From Shinisaurus crocodilurus (taxonomy: Eukaryota; Chordata; Lepidosauria; Squamata; Shinisauridae): a stretch of DNA of 64,000 bases. The notes beneath the pieces are model-generated. The model was not told the origin of the DNA, searched no databases, and saw nothing but the letters and a program-made list of their open reading frames with translations. This document shows, piece by piece, positions 42,073-53,707 of the stretch. The stretch is from contig CM037878.1 in the NCBI GenBank assembly GCA_021292165.1, positions 9,974,857 to 10,038,856 of the forward strand, written 5' to 3'. The position numbers were made by a program, and so were the translations under genes. Each line of letters starts with the position of its first letter. The first letter of the stretch is position 1.

Positions 42073-42347
42073 CTCTCAGCTTAGCTGCATTTCTCACAGT
42101 AGCTGGGCAAAATGGATTTTTCCCAGCAACAAAATATTGTTCTGAGCTATCCCTGTTGTAATGTAAAGTCATTTTGGGGTGTCTTTGTCTTGAATGGGCA
42201 ATTAAACCCCATTTGATTTGCAAAAGACCTGCTCCTGATAGAGATGAACAGGCTAGAAGCTGGTCTGTTGACTTGGAGATCAAATGTTTCTCCCTGGTGT
42301 TGGGAAAATAAACTTCTTGAGCTGGTGCTCTTATGGTGTTTGTGGAA

Positions 42348-42777
42348 CACAGCATAATGACCCACACGCAAGGGTTGAGTATGGGTTGTTGCTGAAAAAC
42401 GGGTTATCGTGTTGTCTGAACCAGGACCGGTGCAAGGCAGTTTGGTGCCCTGGGCAAGATCAGATATTTAGCCTCCCCCCTTCCCACTTGAGAGCGCTGT
42501 ATTTTTTTCCAAGGCGTTTCTGGCACCTGCGCCCTAGGCAGCTGCCTAGTTGGCCTAATGGTAGCACCGGCCCTGGTCTGAACCCTGCTACGCTAACAAG
42601 CCATGGCTTGTTAACCACAAACAACCCATGAAAAGGACCCATGGTTGTTGGGTTGTGAACTGTGGGTTGTTATCTCAGCTGGGTTCAGACAACACGATAA
42701 CCCACGTTTGAGCAACAACCCAAGGTTCAGCAACAACCCACACTCAACCCTCGTGTTGTCTGAACCCAGTTGTTGTG
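42348..42777. mobile_element. Fold-back repeat family G, copy 2, split by C6
   Basis: Same blocks as copy 1: ACCCACACGCAAGGGTTGAG at left, TCGTGTTGTCTGAACCCAG at right, and TGGCTTGTTAACCAC internally. C6 lies at 42422-42575. Confidence 0.68.
42422..42575 (+). mobile_element. hAT MITE family C, copy 6, inside a G-family repeat
   Basis: Perfect duplication GTCTGAAC (42414-42421 and 42576-42583). The host is the GTTGTCTGAACC part of a G repeat. Confidence 0.92.
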
Positions 42778-42840
42778 TCCCTCACTTTCCTTTTCCCCGT
42801 GCAATCTCAGGTATCTCCAGCCAAAGTCCAACATGCTAAC

Positions 42841-42908
42841 CAGTGTTCTCCAACCTTGGGTCCCCAGATGTTTTTGGCCTACAACTCCCAGCATGCCCCA
42901 GAACACTG
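42841..42908. mobile_element. hAT MITE family A copy 10, right arm deleted
   Basis: The left arm is complete to GCATGCCCC, then jumps to AGAACACTG. Flanks TGCTAAC / TGCTAAAC suggest the original duplication. Confidence 0.8.
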
Positions 42909-43021
42909 TGCTAAACACTACACCGCTGCCTGCACTTTGCCAGTTTGCTATTCTATGTATGTCAGCTGATCCTAATACATTGGGGAATGTATTAGGATTA
43001 TAATACATTGGGTATTGTTGC

Positions 43022-43043
43022 GTGTGTGTGTGTGTGTGTGTGT

Positions 43044-43090
<47 letters not shown>
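43022..43090. repeat. (GT)n(GA)n microsatellite
   Basis: Two TG blocks separated by GAG, ending in GA repeats. Confidence 0.96.
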
Positions 43091-43091
<1 letters not shown>

Positions 43092-43319
43092 TCTACCTGC
43101 ACACAGATATAGATGAACACAGCTGCCTGAATTTTGGACTCCCCTGAGCGGTATGGCTATGGAGACTCTCATGATGAGTGCCTGCATTTCAAATTTACCA
43201 CAATGCCGCTGCTTACAAGTATGCAGAAGTGTGTGTGCATACCAGGATTGCTGCTTTCCTTTTTAAAAAGAAAATCCACTTCAATTTGGAGTGGAGACAT
43301 AGCAGAGGAGGGATGCTTA

Positions 43320-45375
43320 TTTATTTGAAACATTTATAAACTGTACCTTCATCCCAAAAAGGATGTTAGGGTGATTTACATAAAATGACCTGAAAGCAAT
43401 ACCATACCATAAAAACAATCTAAAATCTAAATATCATAAAATGAGTGAGAGGTATAAAACCATTTCCACCAAATAAAAAGATACAAACTTAAATCTAAAA
43501 ATATCTCTCTCTCCACAATATTTAAAAAGTGTGTTTTAAAATTCCTGTGCAAATAAAAAGGTTTTCACCTGGAGCTGAAAAGAGTACAAAGTTGGTGCCA
43601 GGCAGATCTCCCATGGGAGGGCATTCCAGAGTTGGAGTGGGGCACCATCACAGTCAAGGCCCTCTCTTTTGTAGGTGTTAGATGCACTTGTTTTTATGGA
43701 AGGAGTACAGAGAAGGGCCTCCCCGGATCATCTTAATGCACAGGGAAGTTGATATGGGAGGATGCACCCCTTCAGATATTTGGGCCCCAAGCAGTTATGC
43801 GCTTTAAAGGCAAGCACCTTGACTTGGGCTTGGTAGCGAACAGGCAGCCAATGTACTCCCTTCAGAACCAACGCAACAGGGCTCCACCCCGAGCCAAACC
43901 AGCAAAAAGTCTAGCAACTCAATTCTGTACTAGTTTGCTGGGACCATCTCTCCTTTCAAAGGCAGCTGCAGACAGACACTGACTTTTGAACTATTAGTTT
44001 TTATTATGGTAACATAAACTAGCAAGGGCAGCTTTAGAGTATAAATTAAGTGTATTGCAGAGATCAATAACAAAAGAAACAAACTTAGTTAGAATGCTAG
44101 ATAATCAATGCATTAAGGAAATGCGGCTTCATGGAAAGAAGTTGATCTCAGGCTGAGGGCCCCTCCAGCCTTCCAAACTCAAATGATCAAAGCCCCACCT
44201 TCAAGGCAGTTCCTGTTGCTTGAGAGCCAACCGCTTAGCTCCTTCCTTGATCTTCCCTTTTCAACTGATGCCTCACTCAGGGATCCGGCACACCCATTCC
44301 ACCCACCGCATCAGGGATGCTTTGGCTTATTATTTATTTATTTATTATTAATATTTATTTATCGCCCATCTGGCCGGCAACCGGCCACCCTGGGCGATGT
44401 ACACACAATAAAATACATAAATACAATAAAATACATTAAAACAATATAAAAATTTTAAAATCTTAACCCACCCCATATTCCCGCCTGAACAACCAGGTTT
44501 TTAATGAGCGACGGAAGCTCATCAGAGAGGGGGCATGGCGGAGGTCACTCGGGAGAGAGTTCCACAGTACGGGGGCCGCCACAGAAAAGGCCCTCTTCCT
44601 CGTCCCCACCAGTCTAGCTGCTCTGGCTGAAGGGACAAGGAGAAGGCCATCCGTGGCAGATCTTGTTGAGCGGCCCACTTGGTGTTGCTGGAGACGCTCC
44701 TTGAGATAAACTAGCCCAGAGCCGTATAGGGTTTTAAAGGTCAAAACCAACACCTTGAATTCGGCTCGGCAAGCAACTGGTAGCCAGTGCAACTCTTTAA
44801 GCACTGGCGTGATGTGATCCCGCCGGCGGCTGCCTTTAACCAGGCGAGCCGCCGCGTTCTGTACCAGCTGCAGCTTCCGAACCGTCTTCAAGGGTAACCC
44901 CACGTAGAGCGCATTACAGTAGTCTAGGCGAGAGTCTAGGCTTCCCACAGTATTTGAGGCTGACCCTCTCTTCCCTGCTTCTCTCTCATTCAATGGTCCT
45001 TCACATTTCAGCTGAGAGGTCTACCTCCTCCTCCTCCTCCGAATCAGCATCTGTTCTCATATCCCCTGAAGGCTCTTTTGCAGCAGCCATGGGCCCAGTC
45101 CCAACATAGCTGAAGCTTCCAGACCATTTTCTAGGGCAGCCCCATGTATAACGCATTACAGTAATCCAACTGGAAGGTTACTGGAGCATGTGGGTCACCA
45201 TAGCCAGGCTATCCCTATCCAGGAAAGGCTGCAGCCGATGAACCAGATGAAAGTGGCGAGAGGTTGTCCAAGCCACTGATGCCACTTAGGCTTCAAGGGA
45301 CCGTGTTGGATCCAAGAGCACCCCCAGGCTGCACATCTGCTCCTTCAGGGGGAGTGCAACGGGCTGTATGCCAAT
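43320..45375 (-). mobile_element. Older L2-type LINE interrupted by a younger L2 and other DNA
   Basis: 43320-43985 (3' UTR and ORF end, degenerate) and 45100-45375 (CATTACAGTAATCCAACTGG, ATCCCTATCCAGGAAAGGCT) are consecutive parts of one minus-strand L2, separated by 1.1 kb that contains the L2 at 44330-44995. Continuity is judged from order and homology; exact joints were not resolved. Confidence 0.6.
44330..44995 (-). mobile_element. L2-type LINE 3' end with open C-terminal frame
   Basis: The minus-strand frame 44993-44463 encodes SRLDYCNALYVGLPLKTVRK, then VQNAAARLVKG, LKELHWLPVACRAEF, FSVAAPVLWNSLPSDL and ends normally. A 3' UTR follows (ATCGCCCAGGGTGGCCGG) with a TAAATAAATATT tail at 44330-44365. 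The fragment is younger than its neighbours. Confidence 0.85.
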
Positions 45376-45459
45376 TTCCCTGCTTCACTCTTTCCCTGCA
45401 GCTCCTCCCCCTGTGGGGGTCCCAAATACATGGCTGCAAGGGCAAATGTCTGAAGTCCA

Positions 45460-45775
45460 CTCTGCGGTTGTTGTGCTGCCCACTATGTGGAATAACATTC
45501 CCCCTGAGATTTGACATGGGCCAACATTTTTTTAGCTTTAGGCGGACACCGAAGACCTCTCCGTTTATGCAAGCCTTTCCCGTGCGGTGTGTAGCCTACC
45601 TTACACCTTGCACGGTGTAGCAGGCGACATCTTAGGTAGATTTGATATGTTCTATGTATCAGTCTTTATTTTTTTTAAGGTTTCTATGAATTGTATACAG
45701 CACTCTGAAATCTTTAGATATAAGTGGCTTATAAATACGTGTAAATAATAAATAAATAAATAAATAAATAAGCTC
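45460..45775 (+). mobile_element. L2-type LINE 3' end, plus strand
   Basis: Degenerate ATGTGGAATAACATTCCCCC (WNNIPPEI-like) followed by CGGACACCGAAGACC, then a 3' UTR ending in AATAAATAAATAAATA. Confidence 0.6.
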
Positions 45776-45929
45776 ATGTTTGGAGCCATATTTTGTGGGT
45801 GGACAAGGAGCTAAGGGGCGCGAGTTGGAGTGGAGAAGTGGCGGAAGGGGAGAGGGTTAAGCACTTCCCTCCTGCTATTTCTCTGCACCAAACTGAGCTC
45901 CACCAAGGTGGCTTTTCTTTCAAAACAAA

Positions 45930-46123
45930 ACCAGACTGGGACTCAGGAGATCCAGGTTCTAGTCCCCGCTCGGCCATGAAACTCACTGGGTGACTTTGGG
46001 CCAGTCACTGACTCTCAGCCTCACCTACCTCACAGGGTCGTTGTGAGGATAAAATGGAGTGGAGGAGGATTATGTAAGCCACCTTGGGTTCCTTGCAGGA
46101 AAAAAGGCGGGGTATAAATATAA

Positions 46124-46166
<43 letters not shown>

Positions 46167-46168
46167 AA
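45930..46168 (+). mobile_element. SINE copy 6, 5'-truncated
   Basis: Plus-strand copy starting inside the head (GACTGGGACTCAGGAGATCC) with an (AAAT)n tail of about 45 bp, the longest SINE tail here. Confidence 0.85.
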
Positions 46169-46169
46169 T

Positions 46170-47629
46170 ACATGTGTTTGTGCATATAACGTGAAGTTAG
46201 CCCCTCCACTGCGCAGTTAAATGCTTTTTTGCCTCATCGATTTTAAGAGGAATTAATTGCCATTCACTTTCAATGGATGATTGTGCTGATCAAGTTGAAT
46301 CCTGGGCCTGGGGACAGCATCTTCCATTCATTAGCCTCACCCCATTCTCAATAGGCCAGAATCCACTGTACTACTAGCACATAACTAGAGAGACAGGGGA
46401 GCACCAAGTAGCCATTCATTCATTCATTCATTCATTCAAAATATTTTTATCCTGCTCCTCAACCAAAAAGGCTCCAGGAGTGGCTTACATACAATCCCTG
46501 CTTGCAGGCTGACAATACAAGAAGACACGGCACACAAGGAAAAAGGAATGAGGAGGGAAGAGGGAAAAAATCAAGCATTTCAGTAGGACTGGTGGAATGG
46601 CCTTGGTTACCCCTCTCACCACCACCACCACCCCGTACAGCCTGCTGGAATGGCTGGTAGTTTGTAAAAGTTGAGAGAGGAGGAGCAGCCTCAATTCCAG
46701 CAAGAACATGCTTTGGCCATCCTGGGAGATCTAAGGAAACCATAGTCAGCTTTGTGTGGAAGAGGGAATTTCTTTCAGCAGGTACAATTTCTTTCACCCC
46801 TGCATGACCAGCTTTGATATGTTTACCAAGGAGCAAGAAGGCGGCATCCTCTCTTTGCCTTGGCCAAAAGCTCATCTGCCTTGGACCCAGGTTGATTCAC
46901 CAGCAGGTGTGTTGAAAATGTGGAGCCCGCCTTCTCGGGCTGGTGGAATTTCAGGTTGGTGGTGCAATCCGCCGCCGCTGCCACCAGACCGCAGGCCACA
47001 AGAATGTGTTGCGCTCACCCCACTTCTTTCTTCTCCGAGTGGCGAGATGTTCCAGGCGTGCGGCAGCGCTTGCCTTGGTTTCATTTGGAAGGAGGTCACC
47101 GGAGGCTTATCGGCGTTTTGTAATATTTACCGTACAGGTTGAGCATAGGTGGTGGTGCAGCTGGAACACACCCAGAGACAGTCAAAGCCCACTGCTCCCA
47201 CATCAGATCTCCAGGGAGACTGCTTCCCAAAATGCTGACAGGGTTCAGAAACTAGCTTTCTTTGTCTCGCTCAGTCGCTGTCTCAAAATTGCAGCCGGGC
47301 ATTTGTTTCTTCTCACAGATACCTGGATTACACAATCTTTAGGTGGGGCGGCAGTGGAGAGAAGGCACATCCTTTCCCCAAAATGGCTGTCACATTCCAG
47401 AGGAGCTTCCAGCTATTTCCTCGGTTGCTTCCAGACAAGGATTTATTGTGGAATCGCTATGGCTCGTTCACTCACCTTTTATGGGAGAGCCACACAACGC
47501 CGTCATCTATTGGCAATCCTCCTGTGTTTCTCCAGTGCTGCTTCTGGTTTTGTTTTGTTTTTTTCTTACTGGAGAAAGTCCAACTTTTTTGAGGAGGACA
47601 GAAGAGTAACGCAATCTCCTTGGATGTTA
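46170..47629. other. No gene recognised
   Basis: An (ATTC)n run at 46414-46437, an L2-like 3' scrap at 46440-46510 and a 239-residue open frame (46943-47662) with no domain or conserved motif; not called. 47776-48680 is likewise blank apart from a TA run. Confidence 0.35.
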
Positions 47630-47775
47630 GATGCAGGGGTAGGGAACATCTGGCCTTCCTGATGTTGGTGGGCAGCAACTCCCATTGGCTCTTGCCAGCA
47701 TAGCCAGTGGTGAGGGATGATGGGGAATGTAGTCCAACAACATCTGACGGGCCATGTGTTCCCCATCCATGCCTT
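47630..47775. mobile_element. Fold-back MITE family I-like, copy 3
   Basis: GGGTAGGGAACATCTGGCC at left and GGCCATGTGTTCCCCATCC at right, with CAACTCCCATTGGC and GGGGAATGTAGTCC inside. Confidence 0.6.
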
Positions 47776-47950
47776 AGTGCTACTCTTCTGACTTTTTAAA
47801 GAGGTGTGGTTTTGATGTGGGCAGCGACCTGTTGGGGAGCAGAACCTATAGTAGCTCAGCATACATTCAGTATCACCTGTTGCAATGGGCACCATTTTTA
47901 GCATAGTTTCAATTTTTTAATCCCTTTTCAGCAGTGTTAAACCACTTTTC

Positions 47951-47952
<2 letters not shown>

Positions 47953-48001
<49 letters not shown>
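47953..48001. repeat. (TA)n microsatellite
   Basis: About 48 bp of uninterrupted alternating AT. Confidence 0.97.
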
Positions 48002-48004
<3 letters not shown>

Positions 48005-48686
48005 CCACTTCAGTGAGAGTATTGTAGTTCTATGCCCCTATAATGTAATATATAAAATTTTAAAAATAGTTTTTAAAACCCCTTTCTGGTCACTGTCATT
48101 TTACCAAAGTGGTGACCAGAAAGGGGTTTGGGTGTGTTTTTTTTTTGAATGATTAAAAAAAAAAGCATTATAGGAGTACAGTGTTATACCCCTATAATGC
48201 TAATTTAAAAATCATTAAACAATAAATATTCTGGTCACTGCCATTAATCACCTTCCTAAAATGGTGGTGACTGGAAAGGGTCCCCCCCCCCCCATTTTAT
48301 AGGGATGGGGAACCTCCAGCTTGTGGACCTAATCCAGCCCATTGTGTCTCCGTAGCCGCCTTGGATTCCTTCAGGGCAGTGGTTCTCAGCCTTTTTTGCC
48401 CCCCATGCACCCTCTTCACCATAGGTCAGAATGTCATTCCCCCCCTTTCCAAGATTGTCTGACTTAATCTGTGCCATACACTAAGGTGTGATGTCCGGTA
48501 GATTGTGTACAATCTGTAGAATTGTAATTTGTGGAAAGATCAGTATTCCAACAGTTTGAGTCTGTGGTCCCAATCCCCCCTGGGGGGAATTCCCCCCTGG
48601 TTGAGAACCCCTGCTTCAGGGGAAGCGTTTGGCCTCCAAGCCCTGCCCCATGGAGGAATCAGGGATAACCGGGGGGGGGGGCGCAG

Positions 48687-49224
48687 GGATGGGGACTCGG
48701 ACTCCAGAACTCGACTCGTGAGTCGGACTGAGACTCGAGACTCGACTCTGGACTCGAGAACAAGGACTCTTCAACATCCCTGGGCTGTGCCAGAAGGAGT
48801 GGAGAGAAGTGCGATCGCCGGCGAAGATTTTATTTTTTAAAATCATTTTCCTAAAATGCAACCTTTCAGACATTTTGGGTTTGGCTGCCTCTGCCTGCCT
48901 GCTTTGGGGTTCCCTGCCTCCTCTGCCTGCCTGGTTATTTTGGGTCTGTCTGCCTGGTCTGTTCTTGTCAAAATCAGTTGCAGAGTTTTGAAATAAAAAG
49001 GCACACTTGTGCCTAGAATGTATTTAAGCCACACATCTGAAGTAGCCTTATTTTGTTGGGAAAACCTCCCATTGATTTTAATAGGGACTCGTGGAGTCAG
49101 CTTTGGGAGTGACTCGGGACTTGGGAGTCACCATTTTGGACCAAGGACTCGGACTCGAGACTCGGGTCCAAAGACTCGTGACTCGACTCATGACTCGAGA
49201 CCAAGGACTCTTCAACATCCCTGC
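48687..49224. mobile_element. Possible hAT element rich in GACTCG repeats
   Basis: Left end CAGGGATGGGGACTCGG and right end TCTTCAACATCCCTG form partial inverted repeats, with GACTCGA-type blocks at 48695-48765 and 49085-49205. The phrase AAGGACTCTTCAACATCCCT occurs twice (48764 and 49203), so a smaller element or a duplicated end may be present. Flanks are G-runs, so the target duplication cannot be read. Confidence 0.55.
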
Positions 49225-50375
49225 GGGGGGGGGGGGAGGAAATTCCCATGCAGGCCACTCCCTCTCCCAATTGGGAGGGAAAACAGTGTGCAAAGGAAAC
49301 CCGTTATCTCCGATCACAGATTGGAGATAACAGCGGGGAGGTGGGCATGCATGCACAAGGGCACGGCCCCTCCCAGCATCAGCCGAGTCTTCCTTTGCAA
49401 AGCTTTCACCTTTCTGGATGGAGATGGTGAGAGGAACATGGAGGAGGCACCAGACCTGCCCATTTGGGTGCCGCCTGCCAACACTATCGGGATGACAAAT
49501 GGCACAGGAAGCTGGGGACTTCGCCGGTGCTGGGAGGAGCTGGTGCTCCCGGCACTTGCCACGTCCCTTTCCCTGTGCTGAGAGAGGCGCAAAACTCAGC
49601 GCCTCTCTCAGCACAGAGAAAGGCAGGATGAGCGGGGCAGGGGTCATGACTTCAGTGGGCGTGACCACCGTCACTGGTGTCATCCGGCCCACGGAGGGTC
49701 TGGCGGGAGGGGATTCAGCCCCCCACCTTAAAGTCGTTCCCCACCCGATAGAACTGAAGGGGTATAGCGCTACAACATGCGTTCATTTAAGTGGCATTTT
49801 GCTAATATTTTTATTTATTTAATTAATTAATTAATTAATTAATTAATTTATTTATTAATTAATTAATGGCCGGAAAAGTGTTTTACCACTACTTAAGAGA
49901 TTTTAAAAAAGGAAATGGGTGATACAAAATGGCACCCACTGCAAAGGGTCCAGTGGATGAGTGCTGGGCTGCGATAGGTTCAGCTGCCTGTTAAGTGTCA
50001 CAACCCACGTCAAGACTGCGGCCCTTAAGAAAGATGGAAGAGGAGTGCCGAGGGCGCTCCGGTGGGCAGAACACAGTGGGACCTACACAGAGAAAATGCC
50101 CCCCGATAGTGTGGAAAGTCAATTGCAATTCTGCTTGTAGCTCACAGCAGAAAAGATGGATTTGGGCTGGGAGCTGTCTGTCTGAAAGCTCACCTAGTTG
50201 TGGTGGACCGTTTACCTGCAATTTCTCTAACAAAGGAGAAACTTGACAATTTTGGCAGGCCCATTAAGGCAGTTCCCAACAATTCTTCCGGCTCCGTTCA
50301 CCTCTCCTCTCCTGTCTAATCCCCCACCATCTTAGATTGGAAGCAGGTTGGCTAGAGGCAAAGGAGGACTGGGGG
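49225..50375. other. No gene recognised
   Basis: Includes a short hairpin at 49302-49332 (GTTATCTCCGATCACAGATTGGAGATAAC) and the TTAA microsatellite. No coding support. Confidence 0.35.
49803..49867. repeat. (TTAA)n / (ATTT)n microsatellite
   Basis: Tetranucleotide runs of TTAA and ATTT. Confidence 0.93.
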
Positions 50376-50622
50376 CTTATTTATTTATTTATTTATATTT
50401 ATACCCCGCCTTTTTTCCTGCAAGGAACCCAAGGCGGCTTACGGAATCCTCCTCCCCCTCCCCATTTTATCCTGACAACAACCCTGTGGGGTAGGTCAGG
50501 CGGAGAGCCAGTGACTGGCCCAAAGTCCCCCAGTGAGCTTCATGGTCAAGTGGGAACTAGAACCCGGATCTTCCAAGTCCCAGTCCAGTGCTCTAATCAG
50601 TACGCCATGCCGGCCCTCAATT
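50376..50622 (-). mobile_element. SINE copy 7
   Basis: Minus-strand full-length copy, ATTT-rich tail at 50376-50402, head ending near ACGCCATGCCGGCCCTC. Confidence 0.85.
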
Positions 50623-51834
50623 TTAATCAATAGTTCTGCTGAATTTCAGCCTGCGCAGCGAGTCATGCAGAGCTGTGTGTGTGAGGAGGGCGGCGGGAAG
50701 CTTCACTTGCCAAAATGTCCCTCTTGTATGTGATGAGGAAAGGCAAAGTGGCCCTGTCTTCCTTGCACCCGGTCACCCTACAGACCGGGCCAGCCCGGCC
50801 AGGGGGCTTGTAGGACGTACAAAATGACCCAGGATTGATGGGAAGGTGCAGGAACGGAGACCGAAACAGATTTATGAGCTCCAGATGCCGCCTGCCGCAG
50901 CTGCTGTACAAATTTCCCTGCAGATAAGAGAGGGTCCTCGGGGCTTCGGACGTGCCTGGGAAACGGAGCGGCCGGGCTTCCCATCCATCGAGGGAGCCCT
51001 GCATTTAGGGGATGGGGCGGTGGGACAGGGGAGCTCCACCCGCCTCTCGGCAGCCCAGGCCTTGGACGTGCCGTGTGCCACGGAGCTCTCGTTTTGCAGC
51101 CAGACAGGACAACAATGGGAGTGAGGAGGAGAAGAATGGGCCAGGCTTTTCTGAGGGAGCTTGCACATGAACTAATACTGATAAGTTGAGCTGGCAGTCC
51201 GTGCCTCCCGGAAAGCGCACTGCATGCCCCAAGGGTGGCCCTTGCAGCCGTACATCGGACGGAAGAGTGATCTGCCTCACGTAGGAGCGCTCGCGGACCA
51301 GAACGATCCAGCAGCACCGTGTTCTGCTCAGTGTGCAAGCTTACAGGATGTGGTCCACACGTGGGTGGTAAGGAGCTGGGCTGCTGAGCTCCGCCTGAGT
51401 GCCCCATTTCCCACGATGTTGCGGGTGAGACCGCGGAGCTGGTCCGGTGTCAAAGCCAGGCATGGCTGGGCCCCTGCCAAGGGCCCACAACTGAGCAGGG
51501 GCCCACGGACAAGAGCCCCCAGGATCTGCTCCTCCTCTTCACCACTGCAGCCTGCCTGTTCGCCCGCCTCTCGCTCTGGTCCAGGCAACGGTGGCAGCGA
51601 GACGGGAGGAGCGCGAGATGCCGCCGCCTACTAGCCCTCCGGCTCTCTGCCTGCCAATCCAGCGAGTGGGGGCAACGAGGAGCATGAGGATGAGGAGTAA
51701 AAGGAGTGGTTTTAAGGACAGTGAGAAGGTAGGCTCCTTGAGGGAGAACCTGGAGCCGGCCCTGCAGAGTGCCAAGTGTGTGCTTCGTCCATAAGCAGCC
51801 AGGGCTTACAGGGATGCAGCCGGCGCACCTCTTT
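50623..51834. other. No gene recognised, GC-rich unique DNA
   Basis: Both strands have overlapping open frames up to 209 residues (51407-50778, minus) with proline/serine-rich composition and no known domain. Confidence 0.35.
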
Positions 51835-52330
51835 TTTTTTTATTAATTTAATATTTTTTTAATTTTTTTAAATGAACACACATACAAAAAGAAAATGAAC
51901 CCACAAATCCATATAACTACAAAGTGCACCCGTCACCACGGGGCCAAAAAAAAAAAATTATATCCACATATTCCATTATTAATCAATATTCCAAAAATAC
52001 ATCATATCTTGACATGGCTTACTCCCTTTTCCCTTTACTAAAACATAACCTCCCCATAGATACTTAAAATTACTTTTCTTTAATTGTCCCTTTTTACATT
52101 TAATACTACATGTTAATTTATCATTTAAAGCAATATCCCAGGCCTCTTTATACCAATCTATAATTAAATACTGATGTTGAACTTTCCATTTCCTTGCTAT
52201 CAATAATCTCCCCGCCGTTAAGAACAAACTTACAATTAATTCCTTTATCTCTCGAGAACACAGAAGTTTCTCCATTATTGATAACAATGCTAATTTTGGA
52301 CAGACCTCCAAATTAATGACGGGCACCTTT
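51835..52330 (-). mobile_element. L1-like LINE ORF2 C-terminal fragment
   Basis: The minus-strand frame 52326-51979 contains FLTAGRLLIARKWK and WYKEAWDIALNDKLT, the arrangement at the end of vertebrate L1 ORF2, and reaches a stop. AT-rich sequence and a T-run at 51835-51845 fit a 3' end with poly(A). No RT core is present. Confidence 0.65.
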
Positions 52331-52359
52331 TGATCAGCAGGACCATGGTATCATCATCC

Positions 52360-52975
52360 CTCACCCTTCTCTGTTCCCTCTGAGCTTAGCTACAATCCTT
52401 ACAGTAGCTGTGTCCCAGCAACAATGACTCTGTTCAGGCAACACACGATAACCCACACTCAAGGGTTATAGGTCGAGTGTGGGTTATTGTTGAACTGCGG
52501 GTCTTGTCTGAACCTAGCTACACTAACAAGCCATGGCTTGTTAACCATGAACAACCCATGTAGGGAACCCATGGCTTGTTGCTGGGTTGTGAACTCTGGG
52601 TTGCTCACCAGGTTCACGTTTTGTTATCTCGGCTGGGTTCAGGCAACACGATAACCCACGTTCCAACGACAGCCCACGGTTCAACGACAACCCGCACTCA
52701 ACCCATACTCAACCCTTGCGCGTGGGTTATCGGTCGCGTCATCTGAACAATGTATTGTTCCCTGTTGTAATCCAAATATTTTGGGGCGTCTTGGTCTTGC
52801 ACGGGCAATTAAGATCCATTAGCTCCTGGCGGAGATGAAAAGTGCTGCAACTGGTTTGTTGATATGGATCGACGTAGCTGCCTGCAGTGTTTGGACTCTC
52901 CTTGGGTGCGAGGGGCTGTCATGAGGAGTGCCTGAACTTCAAAATTGACCACTGCACTGCTGTCCATAACCACCC
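52360..52975 (+). repeat. Older dispersed repeat, second copy (host of G3)
   Basis: Matches the 42-kb copy on both sides of G3; blocks TTTGGGGCGTCTTGGTCTTG and GAGGAGTGCCTGAACTTCAA. Confidence 0.55.
52432..52752. mobile_element. Fold-back repeat family G, copy 3
   Basis: Starts TTCAGGCAACACACGATAACC and ends GGTTATCGGTCGCGTCATCT. Sits inside the same older repeat as the 42-kb region (CAGCAACAAT ... AATGTATTGTTCCCTG). Confidence 0.68.
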
Positions 52976-53316
52976 CTAAATTTATTTATTCTCCGCTCAG
53001 CTGAGGGAAGCAGGTTGGGAGTGGGGGTGGCAGAGCAGCACAGAATTAAGCAACAACCGCAGTTGTAGTGAATCGGTCAATTTCATGATTCTTAAAAAAA
53101 AAATGGAGTTTGCAACCCCAATTGTTCCGTTTGCCCCCTCCCCCCACACACAATTGCATCACAAACCATAAGAGCATGATGCGTAGCTTATGTGAATGCC
53201 ATTCGAAGGGCAACTTACACGATGCAAGCGGTCCAATAGATACAAAGATAATAGGCAGGTTCGCATGACACGGCAACAATCACTGTAAGTCACCACGACT
53301 GCTTGTCGGAATCCGG

Positions 53317-53367
53317 GAAGCAACCACGATGAGCCCGACAGACGATCGGGCTCATCGTGGTTGCTTC
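53317..53367. repeat. Perfect 22-bp inverted repeat with 7-nt loop
   Basis: Left arm 53317-53338 (GAAGCAACCACGATGAGCC and on) is exactly complementary to 53346-53367; the loop is CAGACGA. It lies in sequence related to the 55.4-kb fold-backs (GTCACCACGACTG). Confidence 0.85.
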
Positions 53368-53707
53368 GCTCCCTCCCTTCCCCCTCATTCCTCCCAGAGA
53401 TATCCCAGGGGACACTGCGGGGACGAATGAGGCTCCTCTCCTTGACAGCCCCGATCGATCGCAAGCCGATTTCAGCTCGCAGCTGCTGTCAAACACTCCC
53501 CGTTGCGCAAACAGGGCACATGCCCTGAAGCACGGCGGGGGGGGGGGGGAGAGCCTCTTGCCTCCTCCTTGAGAGGTCTACTCTCAGGAAAGAGGTGGGG
53601 GTGCCGGTTCCACTCTCCACGGCTGCTCAGTGAAGGGCAGCCGCAGGGACTGGATCATAGCCTCCAGCTGGAGAGGTTTATTATTTATTTATTTATTTAC
53701 TCAGAGG

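Larger units (their letters stand above)
41885..43225 (+). repeat. Older dispersed repeat (host of A9, G2, C6, A10)
   Basis: Segments at 41925-42340 and 43115-43225 match 52365-52440 and 52745-52970, and in reverse 25255-25445. Key blocks are CAGCAACAAAATATTGTTCT, TTTGGGGTGTCTTTGTCTTG and GATGAGTGCCTGCATTTCAA. Family unknown. Confidence 0.55.

Noticed and set aside
46943..47662. 239-residue open frame
   Set aside because: No domain, biased low-complexity stretches and no splice or promoter context; probably chance.
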